Source: Mixophyes australis
Taxonomy: Eukaryota; Chordata; Amphibia; Anura; Limnodynastidae
Direction of reading: 5' to 3'
Length of the DNA: 64,000 nt
Assembly: GCA_036250195.1 (NCBI GenBank)
Contig: JAVHZZ010000009.1
Location: 41,073,824 to 41,137,823 of the forward strand
The notes beneath the pieces are model-generated. The model saw only the letters and a list, made by a program, of their open reading frames with translations. It was not told the origin of the DNA and searched no databases. Within the stretch, counting starts at the first letter, position 1, and every line of letters begins with the position of its first letter. A program made the translations under genes and the position numbers. Below are positions 11,302 to 23,192 of this stretch, piece after piece.

Positions 11302-11702
11302 CAAGTTAACCCGTGCATGATACTCATGCATTCTAGTCAAATCAAGCTACTTAAGGTGTTAAAAAGGTTCTTGTCATGCATTTTGGCCTAGCCAAGGCCT
11401 CCTCAGGGAAAGAGCGTTATTTCCCTACGCAAGCGCCCTTTTTTAACGTGGTTTTGTCCACATGTCACCATCTCATCATTTTTCTCCATCACCTCATCCT
11501 TCATCTTCATCGCCACATCCTTCATCAAGCTACTTAATGTGTTAAAAACTCCCCACTGTCACCCCCGGCAACCACCAACCACTCCCAACTGTCACTTCTC
11601 CTTCAAGAAATATATAGGTCAGTGTATAACTCTGTCCAGCAGGTGGCGCTGCAGCTTGGTTTTTTTTTTTCCACACACGCCACTAGGCATTTGTATAGTA
11701 GA
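11302..11702 (-). mobile_element. Helitron-like non-autonomous element, copy A
   Basis: On the minus strand it starts TCTACTATACAAATGCC and ends with a hairpin (GCATGA, loop GTA, TCATGC) followed by ACGGGTTAACTTG. A 5' TC and a subterminal hairpin near the 3' end are Helitron features; the usual CTRR terminus is not seen, which weakens the call. The copy at 59236-59636 has the same length (401 bp) and is nearly identical over most of it, so this family moved recently. A 69-codon frame in this copy is shared with the other copy but has no known domain. Confidence 0.55.
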
Positions 11703-12049
11703 TATGAACATCGATGGTGAACAGCACAGCTTATTACTGCGATATTGAAAATATGGTTTTTCAACAGAATCTTCCACAAACTTTTCAGTGATCAGCTGTA
11801 AACAAATGTTTGTACTGCATAGATGTTAAGATCCACACCTTTCAAAGATAAATCCGGGACCTTCGGTGTATGTCTCTCCTTCTGATGTCCAATACCAATG
11901 AACCACTATAAATAATGAGACCTGTATTACCTTCGATCAGCTGATTACCCAGCAGGTAGGCATCCGTAGTGGGCGGGCATGCTGTAGACTGCCTGGCAAC
12001 AAACAGATATTTCGATATGATAAAAAAAATCTACACCACCAACACCTTG
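11703..12049. other. Short unassigned spacer
   Basis: Sequence between the Helitron-like copy and the first recognisable hAT coding similarity; it may be hAT 5' non-coding sequence. Confidence 0.35.
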
Positions 12050-13690
12050 CCTTAGTCCTGCATTCAAGTTGCTAAGGCTAGATGACTCCACCTATCCAGG
12101 ATTCCTCAAAAGAATTCTTGAGCATTAGGCCTGCGGCTGCTGTTCCTGCTGCTGGGAGTGGATCTTCATCTCAGAAGCAGATCAAGAAAAGAAGACTACT
12201 AGTAGTTTACAACTATTCAACAATCCTTTGCAAGAGGAAGCAAGTATGACAGCTGTCACCCAGTCGCACAGCAGATCACAGGTGCCATGGTGACTATGCT
12301 AGTATTAGATCTGCATCTAATATCCACCATTAATACAGCAGTTTTAGAGAGTTAATTGAGGTCCTGTGTTTACATTAACAAATTCCATATCAACACCATT
12401 TTACTAGACAAGCAATTCCTCACCTGAACCAGGATGTTACAAAAAAGAACATTTTTGTGCTACAAAATGCCATTATACACAGTGTACACTTAACTACAGA
12501 TATGTGGAGAAGCGGAACTGGGCAAACTAAAGGTTATATGACTGTGACAGCCCACTGGGTTGGTGAATCGCCTTCAGCAGCAGCATCTAACAAACAACTC
12601 CAGGGGGTAAATGTATCAAGCTGAGAGTTCTATGGTGGGTTTTAAAAGTGGAGACGTTGCCTATAGCAACCAATCAGATTCTAGCTATCATTTTGTAGAA
12701 TGTACTAAATAAATGATAGCTAGAATCTGATTGGCTTTTCAAACCCGCTGGAAAACTCTCAGCTTGATACATTTACCCCCAGATCTTTCAGAGGCAGGCT
12801 ACTCTGTGTATCACCTGCTTCATTAAGAGGCATACCACTGACAACCTGTTTGAAAAACAAGGGATGTCAGTGCAACATGGCATATCTGGCTTGGACTCTT
12901 CGATATGTGATTTCTGATACCACCAATATTGTGTTAGAGCATTACAGCTGGGAAAATTCCATCACATTCCATATTTTGCTCACTCAATAAATTCTGGTGG
13001 TACATAGCTTTAAAAAAATGACAGTGACATGCAGGAGATGCTGTCCTAAAAAAATTTGGGTTATTTTTGGCATTTTGCAGCAGCATGTAGGAGAATACAG
13101 CAGCTGCAAGAAGAATAGAATTCTAGGCGGAATGTACTTTAGTCCAATGCAGTGGAGAATACTTTCCGTGTTGTGCAATGTGCCGAAACCACTCAAGTTA
13201 TTCACCTGTGAAGTGAGTTCAGACACTGCTAGCTTGAGTCAAGTGATTCCCCTAATTAGACTTTTGGAAAAGCAGCTAGATAAATTGAAATAGGAGATGA
13301 AACAAAGCAATTCCACAAACTGAGTTGGACTTGTAGATCAGGTACTTTATTCGCTTCACCAGGATCTAAGAGTTATCAATATCTTCAATGCAGATCACTA
13401 CATTTTGGCATCTGTGCTGGATCCTAGGTTTAAGAGCTATGTCTTCTCTTTCTTTCCAACTGACCCAGATCTCAAGAGATGCAATGAGCACCTGGTCAAA
13501 AAGCTGACAGCTTTAGTGGACCATGCCACATCTTCTCCTTCAGTTTCTCTGGCAACTGCTGCTAGGGAAAACTTAGCTTTCCCATGACACCCAGTGGTTG
13601 ATGCAGATAAGTCAGCACAACATTTTGACATCTGTCCTGGTCTAAAATAATTGTCCAAAAATCGTGACAGCTCTGCTGTAAAATGAGTGG
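12050..13690 (+). pseudogene. hAT superfamily transposase relic, locus 1
   Basis: Decayed hAT (Charlie/ZBED-like) transposase readable across several frames. Visible landmarks are LTTDMWRSGTGQTKGYM near 12485-12540, a stretch near 13010-13290 with the WRILSVLC region, and the block with LASVLDPRFKSYVF near 13405. Frameshifts and stops break it, and a 176-bp MITE interrupts it at 12604-12779. The C-terminal dimerisation segment (SERVFST type), found at 60.9 kb in another copy, was not seen here. A related copy at 55640-56895 shows the uninterrupted sequence. hAT transposases cut and paste DNA using a catalytic DDE domain in the nucleus; this one cannot be functional. Confidence 0.85.
12604..12779. 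mobile_element. Palindromic Harbinger-like MITE, copy 2, inside the hAT relic
   Basis: Same family as 432-608: ends GGGGTAAATGTATCAAGC and GCTTGATACATTTACCCC, with CAG on both sides (12601-12603 and 12780-12782). The related hAT sequence at about 56070-56105 lacks it, so the insertion came after the hAT element. Confidence 0.85.
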
Positions 13691-14790
13691 ATTGCAGTGG
13701 GGTAAGGATGATAACAGTATAGATTGCAGGTGGTGGGCTCTAGCTGAGAGAAGGGAGATAGCTGATGCTAGAATGCTTATTAATATATTGAGTTCAATGG
13801 CATGTTGGCAATTTTAGTTTTTTTTACAGTAATCTTTCCTTTTATTAGAGAAATGTTTTTTTCTTTACCAACGTTAAAGATTGTTTTTTAGATTTCAGTT
13901 TCTCTGACTTAAACCCACTATGCCCTTGAGCATAGGCTTTAGTAGATGACGTAGAAGGACTAGTATCATCATGACTGGTGCCAGCAGCTGGTTCCCATAT
14001 TGATGCCACTGAGTTATGGCACTGGAGAATGACAGGAACACTGCTACCCCTTCTTTTTCTGTGTGAGCAATGGAACTGAGACTGGAGAGTGACAAGAACA
14101 ATGTGACTAGAGACTGAAAAGTGACAAGAACACTGCTACCCGTTTGTCTGTGTGACCAATGGCACTGACACTGTAGACTGCCAAGAACACTGCCACCCTT
14201 CCTGTTTCTGTGTGAGCTATGGCACAGAGCAATGTCACTGGAGACTTATAAGAACACTACCACCCCTCCTGTTTTTGTATGCGCAATGGTACCAACCAAT
14301 GTCACTGATAAGAAGAACATTGCATTCTCTTCTGTTTCAGTGTAAGCTACGGCACAGTGCAATGTCCCTGCAGACTTATAAGAACACTACCAGCCCTCCA
14401 GTTTCTGTGTTAGCAATGGCACAGAGCAATGTCACCAAAGACTAATAAGAACACTACCACCCCTCCTGTTTCTTTATGAGCAATGGCAAAGAGAGATGAC
14501 ACTAGAGACTGATAAGAAGAGCACTGCCTTCCATCCTATTTCAGTGTGAGCTCTGGCACAGTACAATATCACTGGAGACTGCCAAGAACACTGCCACCCT
14601 TCCCCTTTCTCTTTTAACAATGATGCTAGCCAACTACACTGGAGACTGTCAAGAACGCTGCTACCCTTTCTGTGTCTGTCTGTCTGTGAAATGGAGCCGG
14701 ATCTTCGTGGAGGGCGGTGCTTATAGAATCCAAAACTTGTGAGATTCGACGACGCAACAATAACATTTTGCTTTGTTTTCAGCTCCAAGA
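13691..14790 (+). repeat. Degenerate tandem repeat in the hAT 3' non-coding tail
   Basis: From about 13990 to 14690, units of roughly 65-75 bases recur, each with phrases such as AGCTATGGCACAGAGCAATG, AAGAACACTACCACCCCTCC and CTGTTTCTGTGTGAG. The tail then carries GGATCTTCGTGGAGGGCGGT and GAGATTCGACGACG near 14700-14755, which resemble the subterminal region ending at 58090. This supports it being the right-hand part of the hAT element. Frames through it are repeat translations. Confidence 0.6.
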
Positions 14791-15111
14791 GCGTGCAAAA
14801 ATACATTATAGAATACATTATAGAGGCACCCATTTTCTCCTTAAATGCGGCAATCACACTGTCACCACTGTAAATGACGATTTTTGCAGTCGCCGGATTT
14901 TCTCTATTCGCAATTTACAGGTATGCTATAACTGGTGCCAGAGATACAGTACATGTAAATAATGGTATATAGATTTTTATTCACTGTCGTACTGATGGTC
15001 ATTGTGAATTTTATGTCGTTGTCATTCTTGTCATTCTTACTATCATCGCCAATATGTACCCCAGCCAGCTAAATATCAATGCATGTTTCGCTAACAGCTT
15101 TTTCAAAGACT
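14791..15111. other. Unassigned spacer
   Basis: No recognisable feature between the hAT tail and the truncated end of the minus-strand L2. Confidence 0.4.
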
Positions 15112-17720
15112 ATAGCTAAAAGCTTTTTTTGCCTGTGTGCAAAATAGATTGTAGGGGTTTGAGTCTGTTTTGGGGAAGACCAGTAAGGAAGGAATTGCAA
15201 TAGTCAATGCAGGAGATGATAAGTGCATGAATTAAGGTTTTTGCAGTGTCTTGTGTGAGATATGTGTGAATTCTGGAAATGTTTTTTAGATGAATGGGGA
15301 ACAAAGGATAGTTGTGAGTCAAGGATTACACCTAGGCAGCGAGCTTGTGGGGTGGGATTTATAGTCATGTTATCAACAGAATTAGGAATGTCAGGTATGC
15401 TCTTGTTGGTGGGTGAAAAGATTATTAACTCTGTTTTAGAAAGGTTAATTTTGAGTTGGCGAGGGGACATCCAGGATGAAATGGCAGAAAGACAGTCAGT
15501 TACATGGGACAACACAGATGTTGAGAGCTCAGGAGAGGACAGATAAATTTGGTGGTCATCCACATAGAAATGATACTGAAACCCAAAGGAACTTATTAGA
15601 TTTCCAAGAGAAGCAGTATAGAAAGAGAACAGCAGAGAACCTAGCACTGAGCCTTGCGGTACTCCAACTGATAAAGGAAGCGGAGCAGAGGTGGCCCCAG
15701 AGAAATTAACAGTGAAAGAGCGATTAGTAAGGTAGGATGAGAACCAGGATACAACAGTGTCTTGAAGACCTAGGGATTGCAGCATTTGTATGAGAAGACA
15801 GTGCTCAACGGTGTCAAATGCAGGAGGGAGATCCAGGAGAATTGGGAGAGAGCAATGATGTTTAGTTTTAGCAGTGATCAGATCACTGACAACCTTAGTC
15901 ATCGCAGTCTCCATGGAGTGTTGAGAACAAACGCCAGACTGAAGAGGATCCAACAGGCTGTTTGCAGAAGGGAAGCATGTAAGACTCTAGAAGCTTGGAG
16001 GGGCACGGGAGCTGAGAGACGTTAATTTGAGAGAGAGTTTGGGTCGGAATCTTGGATTTTTAGAATAGGAGTAATCACTGCGTGCTTGTATAGTGATGGA
16101 AAGATGCCAGTAGAGAGCGAGAGATTACAGATTTTAGTTAGAGGTGAAATGAGCACAAGAGACAGGGATCTAACAATTTGCGAGGGAATAGGATCAAGAG
16201 GACAGGAGGTAGAGTAGGAAGATAAGAAAAGAGCAGAAATTTCATCTTCATTTGTGCGGTCAAATAAAGAGAGGGTGTCAGAGGGTAGTGGGAAGGAATT
16301 GAGCTGATTGCTTGTCGAGGAAGAGGATATTCATTTCTAGTCTGATTTTATCAATCTTGTCCTTGAAGTAGGAAGCAAGATCCTGGGCACTAATAGTAGA
16401 TGGAGGGCTCAGGTAGGAGGATTGAGAAGAGATTTAAATGTATTAAAGAGGCGTTTGGGGTTAGAAGCCTGAGCTTAGATAAGAGATTGGAAGTATGTTT
16501 GTTGTGCAGTGTCCAGTGCATTTTGATAGGAGCAGTAGATAGAAGTATATGTGAAGAAGTCATTAGAGGTGTGAGATTCATGCCAGTGACGTTCTGCTTT
16601 ATGGGAAAGGTTTTGATGATTTTGTGTTCCTGTAGTGTGCCACGGTTGACATCGAAGTAGACTTATAGTATATAGTGTCGCTGGAGTCACTTGATAAAGG
16701 GCCATTGCTAAGGTTTGGTGAAAACGAGGTACTGCCATCTCAGGGGAGGAGAATGTAGAGATAGAGGAGAGAAGGTGTTGGAGAGAGGTGGAAAATTGTT
16801 AAAGATTAATAGAATTAAGATTTCTGCGGGTATGAGGAGGCTTGGAAGAGTTAGACAGTAGAGAGGTTAGAGCAATGGGGGTGAGCATGTAGCTGATAAG
16901 GTGAAGGGGAAGGGTGTGTTAAGAAAATTAGAAACTGAGCATAGTCTAGAGAAAACAAGGTCAAGGCATTGGCCATCTTGATGAGTGGATGATTCAATCC
17001 ACTGGGAGAGGTCAAGTGAGGAGGTTAGAGAGAGTAGTTTGAAAGCAGCTTTGGAAGGTGGGTTATCAATGGGGATGCTGAAATCACCCAGGATGAGGGT
17101 AGAGAAGTCTGAAGATAGGAATTGAGGGAGCCATGCAGAGAAATCCTTAATAAATTGTTGGTGTGCTACAGGGGGACAATAGATCACCGCAACACGTAGA
17201 GAGAATGGATTAAAAATGCGAATAGCATGTACTTAAAAAGATGTGAACGTGAGAGATGGGACATTTGGTAGAACTGTGAGCGTGCACTGTGGGGAGAGAA
17301 GTAGTCCAACCCCACCTCCTTGTCTGCCTTCAGGTCTGGGGGTGTGGGTGAGATGGAGGCCACCATGTGAAAGTGCTGCAGGTGAGGCAGTGTCTGATTG
17401 CATGAGCCATGTTTCTGTTATTACCAGAAGGTTGAGGTGTTTTGAGAGGAAGAGATCATGTATGGAGGTAAGTTTGTTACAAACAGCGTGCATTCCAAAG
17501 GGCACATTTATAGGACTTTGTAAGAGAGGTGATATGTTTGAGGTTTGCTATAGAGCGGTAGTGCTCTGATGTATGTGTGTGTGAGGAGTGTGGGGGACTG
17601 GATTAGGTGATATATCACCCCGGCTAATAGAAGCAGAGTGAGAGAATGATAGGTAAGGGGATTGTAAGATGTGTGACCATTATCTGGTGACAGGTGGAGG
17701 CTGTACTTGTTAGAGATAAT
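15112..17720 (-). pseudogene. L2-clade LINE ORF2 relic (endonuclease-reverse transcriptase)
   Basis: Minus-strand non-LTR retrotransposon. Going 5' to 3' from 17.7 kb: an APE-type endonuclease with LLVITETWL and GRQGGGVGLLL (about 17500-17235) and LILGDFSIP then CLDLVFSRL (about 17190-16870); a degenerate linker (16870-15960); and reverse transcriptase (15953-15204) with [26 protein letters not shown] and [12 protein letters not shown]. The catalytic box reads YVDD where the other L2 here has YADD. The C-terminal block ([20 protein letters not shown]) lies at 15320-15120. The element stops abruptly at about 15112 inside the coding region and lacks its 3' tail, unusual because LINEs normally lose the 5' end. 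Several frameshifts make it non-functional. Confidence 0.9.
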
Positions 17721-18557
17721 AAATAGGACAACAGTTCATGGGTGTTAACTAGAGGTGAGTGGAGTAATAAAGGTGCAATGTGGACAAATTTTTGTTTTGC
17801 TGGGGGGGGGAAGATGATACAGCCCTAAGGATAATGCCATAAATAGAGACCAAGAAAAGCAATTTGTTACATTGTGGTAAAAGAGTAGAAGCAAAAAGTT
17901 AGGGGATTTTAAAGAATTACCTATTTGCAGTGTTCTGTGTAGATAGACAAGTAATGCAGAAATAGTCTGTGGCAGATGTAGCTTATTCCGGAAGTAATCA
18001 AATGTTGTCCAATGTTTGTCCAACTGTGTTGTCTAACTGTGCATTTTCATACACTTTGTGAGAAAACTCACCTAGTGTAGAAAACCCACAAACATCTCAC
18101 CCCACATATGTCACCCCATAGACAAGATCAATGTTTCACAAATCCATGGTGGAAGCTGCTAATTATACTGTTTTCTAGAATAGTATTCTTAAATGTTGTA
18201 TCTTAACAAACCCTACAATATATATTTCCTTTACAGATGTTACGCTTACTGGTCTATAGCTACCAGGCAGAGAACTCAGTCAACGATTTGTGTTAATCTT
18301 CTGAGAGTCTTTAAAAATTGCAAATAGTGGTTTGACAACGGTTGAACTAAATTCTGCAAGGGCACATGGATCAGGTAAGACATCTAGTGCAGGTACTTTA
18401 TTTACATTAACTTTGTCTAATCTTATTCTGTGACGACACATGAACAAAGTAAGACATTATTCTCACTAAATTTGTACAAACTTATTTGTAAAAAAAACTT
18501 TCTATCAGCCTCAGCTGGACATTTGTTATGTTGATATGTTCAGTCCTTATCTTTGTA
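17721..18557. other. Unassigned sequence
   Basis: No recognisable gene. The minus-strand frame at 17745-18023 has no domain. Confidence 0.4.
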
Positions 18558-18564
18558 ATATATG

Positions 18565-18621
<57 letters not shown>
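18558..18621. repeat. (TA)n microsatellite at an L2 boundary
   Basis: A TA-dinucleotide run directly abuts the first base of recognisable L2 sequence. Confidence 0.95.
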
Positions 18622-18625
<4 letters not shown>

Positions 18626-21131
18626 GCTCAAGCTATCTTTCCCTAGATCTGTTTTTTTCACACCTTGGTACTGTCTCTGACCTCATTAATTCACCTTTTC
18701 CTCTCTCAGACCACCATCTCCTCTCTTTTAGCATCTCTCCACATCTCTTTAGTGGCACACTAAACTTACCCGCTATCTTCAAAAAAGCTCCCGCAGTGCA
18801 GAACGGCTTTTGAGAAAGTCCCGCACTCATGCTGACTTCCTCCACTTCAAGTTCATGCTTGCCTCTTATAGTTCGGCCCTTTCCCTCTCGAAACAATCTT
18901 TCTTCAAAGTTCTCATTTCTTCCCAATTCTCCAACCCCCCGTCGGCTTTTTGCCACCTTCAACTCCCTCCTCTCCCCTCCCCCTCCCCCACTTCCCACCA
19001 CACTCTCTGCTGTCGACTTTGCTACCCACTTCTCCTCCAAGATTGAGTCTATACGTCATGACATCTCCCAGCAGTCCCTTCTTACCCCACCCTCTCCCCC
19101 CTCCATGCCCATTCTGTCCCCCTTCTCACCCTCCTCTGCTGCTGCTATCTCCTTTTTCCCCTCCCCTCCAGCTAGCTCACCCTCCTTCTCTTCCTTCACT
19201 CCGGTATCTGTAGATGAAGTCCATACCCTTCTCTCTTCCTCTCCCCCCTCCACTTGCGCACAGGACCCAATCCCCTCCCACCTCCTCCGCTCCCTCTCTC
19301 CCAAAGCCTGCTCCTACCTTGCACACCTCCTCAACCTCTCCCTCTCCTCTGGAATCTTCACCTCCTCTTTTAAACATGCTCTTGTCTCCTCCATAGTCAA
19401 GAAACCGTCCCTTGATCCCGCCTCTCTCTCTAATTACCGCCCTATTTTGCTCCTCCCTTTTGCCTCCAAACTCCTTGAACGGGTTGTCTACAACCGTCTC
19501 ACCTCCTTTCTTTCCTCTCACTCACTACTTGACCCACTCCAATCTGGTTTTCGCCCCCTCCACTCCACTGAAACTGCCCTCACTGAGGTCACTATTGACC
19601 TTCTCCTCGCTAAATTCAATAGGCACTACTCCCTTCTTATCCTTCTTGACCTCTCTGCTGCCTTCGATACCATTGACCACGCACTCCTTTTGCAATCTCT
19701 CAAATCTTTAGGCCTATGTAACACTGTCATCTCCTGGTTTTCCTCTTACCTCACCAACTGCTCCTTCTCAGTCTCTACTCATGATTATACATCACCCCCT
19801 CTTCCCCTACCCGTTGGCGTTCCTCAAGGCTCCGTTCTTGGCCCCCTGCTTTTCTCCCTCTACACCTCCTTCCTTGGTGTCCTCATCCACTCCTTTGGCC
19901 TCCAGTACCACCTCTATGCTGATGATACCCAAATCTATCTTTCATCCTCTGACCTCTCCCCTTCCCTTCTGTCTCGTGTCTCCTCCTGTCTCTCGGCCAT
20001 CTCATCTTGGATGTCCCAACGCTTCCTTAAACTCAATATTTCCAAGACCGAGCTTATAGTCTTCCCCCCTGCCAGGACTCTCCAACCTCCCCCCTCTCTA
20101 TTTCTGTTAATAACACTACCCTCGTTTCTGTCCCCCAAGTCGGATGCCTTGGGGTCATCCTTGATTCCTCCCTCTCATTTACGCCTCACATTCTGTCCTT
20201 CTCTAAATCCTGTTACTTCCACCTTCGGAATATTTCTAAGATACGTCCCTTTCTCACCACGGAAGCCACGAAAACCCTTGTTCACTCGCTTATTATCTCT
20301 CGCCCTGACTACTGTAACCTTCTTCTCTTTGGCCTACCTGATTCTCGCCTTGATCCTCTTAGGTCTATCCTCAATGTTGCTGCCCGCCTAATTTTTCTCT
20401 ACCGCCGCTCTATCTCTGCGGTCTCCCTCCAACAGTCACTACATTGGCTCCCCATACCCTACAGAATTAAATTTAAACTCCTCACCCTCACCTTTAAAGC
20501 TCTTAGTCAATCTTCCCCTCCATACATCTCATATCTACCTACACTCCTATCCGCCCCCTCTGCTCTGCCTCTGACCGCCGCTTCACTACTTCACTGATCA
20601 CCTCCTCTCACTCTCGTCTTCAGGACTTTGCCCGGGCTGCTCCCTTGCTGTGGAACGATCTTCCACGTTCCATCAGGTTAGCATCTACTCTCAAAGGCTT
20701 CAAGCATGCCCTTAAGACTCATTTCTTTATTCAAGTCTATCAGTCCTCCTAACTCTCTTGTCCTGGCTCTCTCTCCCCTAGTTAGTACCACCCTTTTTTG
20801 TGTCTCCCCCTTCCCTTTAGGTTATTAGCTCTCATGAGCAGGGCCCTCTTTCCTTGTGTGCTCCTTCTACTTTTCCTTCACCCTCTGTACCTCTTGGCCT
20901 GCTTCGCTAGCCCTGTTTTACCTGTTTTATTAAGCTTTGGCCTTCTTCCTGCTGATTTCTACCATCCCCTTCACTATCTGTCAGATATAATCTGATTTGC
21001 TTTACCCATGCACCTGTGTTTGTATATATTTGTGTATCATGTTGTGTCTTGGTTATGTTTTCTGTATATGTAATGTACGGTGCTGCAGACCCTTTGTGGC
21101 GCCTTATAAGTCAAAGATAATAATAATAATA

Positions 21132-21133
<2 letters not shown>
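18622..21133 (+). mobile_element. 5'-truncated L2-clade LINE with long open frame and 3' tail
   Basis: A plus-strand L2 begins within the endonuclease C-terminus (LDLFFSHLGTVSDLINS). A 520-codon open frame (18829-20391) covers the linker and most of the reverse transcriptase: [49 protein letters not shown] and the catalytic YADDTQIYL (YADD at 19915-19926). After about 20060 the true frame shifts; the thumb region continues in another frame with [16 protein letters not shown] and [15 protein letters not shown]. The 3' UTR ends in GGCGCCTTATAAG then (ATA)n at 21116-21133, the usual short-repeat L2 tail. This is the best preserved LINE here, but truncation and the frameshift make it inactive. 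Confidence 0.93.
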
Positions 21134-21175
<42 letters not shown>

Positions 21176-21180
21176 TATAT
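21134..21180. repeat. (TA)n microsatellite after the L2 tail
   Basis: A TA run directly follows the L2 TAA tail and may have grown from it. Confidence 0.95.
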
Positions 21181-21237
21181 ACATGGTTTTGGGCCTTAGT
21201 CTTGCTTTCTTTAGCAACTTACACCTAAAGTTGTGAT

Positions 21238-21276
21238 AATTTACCCCATGCTGGGATCACCAGCATGGGGTAAATT
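21238..21276. repeat. Perfect 17-bp hairpin
   Basis: Arms AATTTACCCCATGCTGG (21238-21254) and CCAGCATGGGGTAAATT (21260-21276) are exact reverse complements around the loop GATCA. It may be the remains of a very small foldback element. Confidence 0.85.
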
Positions 21277-21778
21277 AAACAAGTTAAGTGCTTTCCAGGA
21301 CCAACATGCACTTCTCTCTTATAGCTGAACTCAAAGGAATCTACATTGCGATCACTATTTCCCCATTTGTACTTTTGAATAAAACTTTGTATTGTTTGAG
21401 AATACATATTCCAAATAGAGCATCTAATTAGTGCAATTACTAACTTGACCCCTGGAATTAGCCTGCAGCAAGCTTAGTAATGTTCCCCTCTTTGCAATGC
21501 TAGAGGCCATTACACCAATCAACAGCAGGGTATTTAATATGCCTTATAATAACATAATTGCTTATTCAGGACATGACATTAATTACACTATTAGTCTAAA
21601 CTATGCTCCTTTATTAATTTATGAATATTTCTGACATTTGTACTTGTCTGTTACTTCAAATCCATGAATAATCTTTGCAGAGCAAAACATGTCAGACAAA
21701 TTACTCTATGTGTAGCCTGTGATCACAGTTTTTTGCTTTACATGAATTTAATAAGTTCCAATTTTATATACCATATTG
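21277..21778. other. Unassigned AT-rich sequence
   Basis: Nothing recognised. Confidence 0.4.
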
Positions 21779-22087
21779 GAAATGTTCATGGGCGGATTGG
21801 TCATAGACCTTACCGGGAACTTTCCCAGTAGGCCGATGACCTAATGAGGCCGCCTGTCTGTTTTGTTTTGTTTTTTTCTCCTTCTAATTTCTTTTTTTTC
21901 TTTTTTGAAACAAGGGCCGCAGATCTCCCCCTGTGAGTGGCCTATTCCACAATCACATGGGATGCGCAACATGTGGCAGGTGAAGTCTCATGTGAGCAGA
22001 GCAGCGCAGCTGGAAGCGGCTGACAAGTAAGTGAGCGCGGCAGCAGCGGGCTTATGGCAAGGTCTGTGTGCGTCTGTGGAGGGGGGG

Positions 22088-22545
22088 CTGACTCCAGTGT
22101 GCGTGTGTGAGCGGAGGCTGATTCTAGTGTGAGTGAGAGGAGGCTGATTCTAGCGTGTGTGAGCGGAGGCTGATTCTAGTGTGTGTGAGTGGAGGCTGAT
22201 TCTAGCGTGTGGGAGCGGAGGCTGATTCTAGCGTGTGTGAGCAGAGGCTGATTCTAGTGTGTGTGAGAGGAGGCTGATTCTAGCGTGTGTGAGCGGAGGC
22301 TGATTCTAGTGTGTGTGAGCGGAGGCTGATTCTAGCATGTGTGAGCGGAGGCTGATTTTAGCGTGTGTGAGAGGAGGCTGATTCTAGTGTGCGTGAGTGG
22401 AGGCTGATTCTATCGTGTGTGAGCGGAGGCTGATTCTAGCATGTGTGAGCGGAGGCTGATTCTAGCGTGTGTGAGCGGAGGCTGATTCTAGCATGTGTGA
22501 GCAGAGGCTGATTATAGTGTGTGTGAGCGGAGGCTGATTTTAGTG
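22088..22545. repeat. 26-bp minisatellite
   Basis: About 17 copies of a unit like AGGCTGATTCTAGCGTGTGT plus GAGCGG, with point variants (GCGTGTGTGA, GTGTGTGTGA, GCATGTGTGA). It lies inside the hAT element. Confidence 0.95.
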
Positions 22546-22689
22546 TGTGCGCGCATTGGCAGGGGGCCTGATTCCTGTATGTGTGTGAGCGGTGGGGGGA
22601 CTGATTCCAGTGTTTGTGTGTGAGTGGAGGGGGTGATTGATTCTAGTCTGTGTGTGCGCAGCGGCGGGGGGCTGATTCTAGTGTATGTG

Positions 22690-23040
22690 TGAGAGGAAGG
22701 GGGGCTGATTGCAATGTGTGTGTGAAGGCAGCAGAGGGTGGGTGATGGCAATGTGTTTGTGAAGGCAGCAGGGGGGAATGATGTCAATGTGTGTGTGAAG
22801 GCAGCAGGGGGGGCTGACGGAAATGTGTGTGAAGGCAGCAACAGGGGGGGACTGATGGCAATGTGTATGTGAAGGCAGCAGGGGGGCTGATGGCAATGTG
22901 TGTGTGAAGGCAGTAGGGGGTGGTCTGATGGCAATGTGTGTGTGAAGGCAGCAGGTGGGGGCTGATGACAATGTGTGTGTGTGTGTGTGTGTGAAGGCAG
23001 GGGGGTGATGGCAATGTGTGTGTGTGTGTGAAAGCAGCAG
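22690..23040. repeat. Minisatellite of about 34-36 bp
   Basis: Around nine units like GGCAATGTGTGTGTGAAGGC followed by AGCAGGGGGGCTGAT. Minus-strand frames across it give His/Thr-rich peptides that are translation artefacts. Confidence 0.95.
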
Positions 23041-23192
23041 GGGGGCTGATGGCAATGGTGCGTGTTGGCAAAGAGGGCTTGTGGCAATTGTGTGTGTTGG
23101 CAAAGCGGGCTTGTGGAAATGGTGCGTGTTGGCAAAGGGAGCTTGTGGTAATGGTGTGTGTTGGCAAAGGGGGCTTGTGGCAATGTAATATG
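23041..23192. repeat. 31-32 bp minisatellite
   Basis: Four to five units like GGCAATGGTGCGTGTTGGCA followed by AAGAGGGCTTGT. Third array in the same hAT element, apparently derived from the preceding unit. Confidence 0.9.

Noticed and set aside
14152..14445. 97-codon frame with Cys and His pairs suggesting a zinc-finger protein
   Set aside because: The pattern arises from the 65-75 bp tandem repeat in the hAT tail; spacing is not that of zinc fingers.
18562..18813. Frame starting in the TA microsatellite
   Set aside because: The first part is Tyr/Ile repeat. Only the later part is real, as L2 endonuclease C-terminus, already described with the LINE.
19056..19521. Minus-strand frames rich in Glu, Gly and Arg
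   Set aside because: They are the antisense of the pyrimidine-rich L2 linker coding region.
22512..23183. Minus-strand 223-codon frame rich in His, Thr and Pro
   Set aside because: It is the translation of the minisatellites. Overlapping frames on the same strand give the same kind of peptide, and no start context or domain is present.
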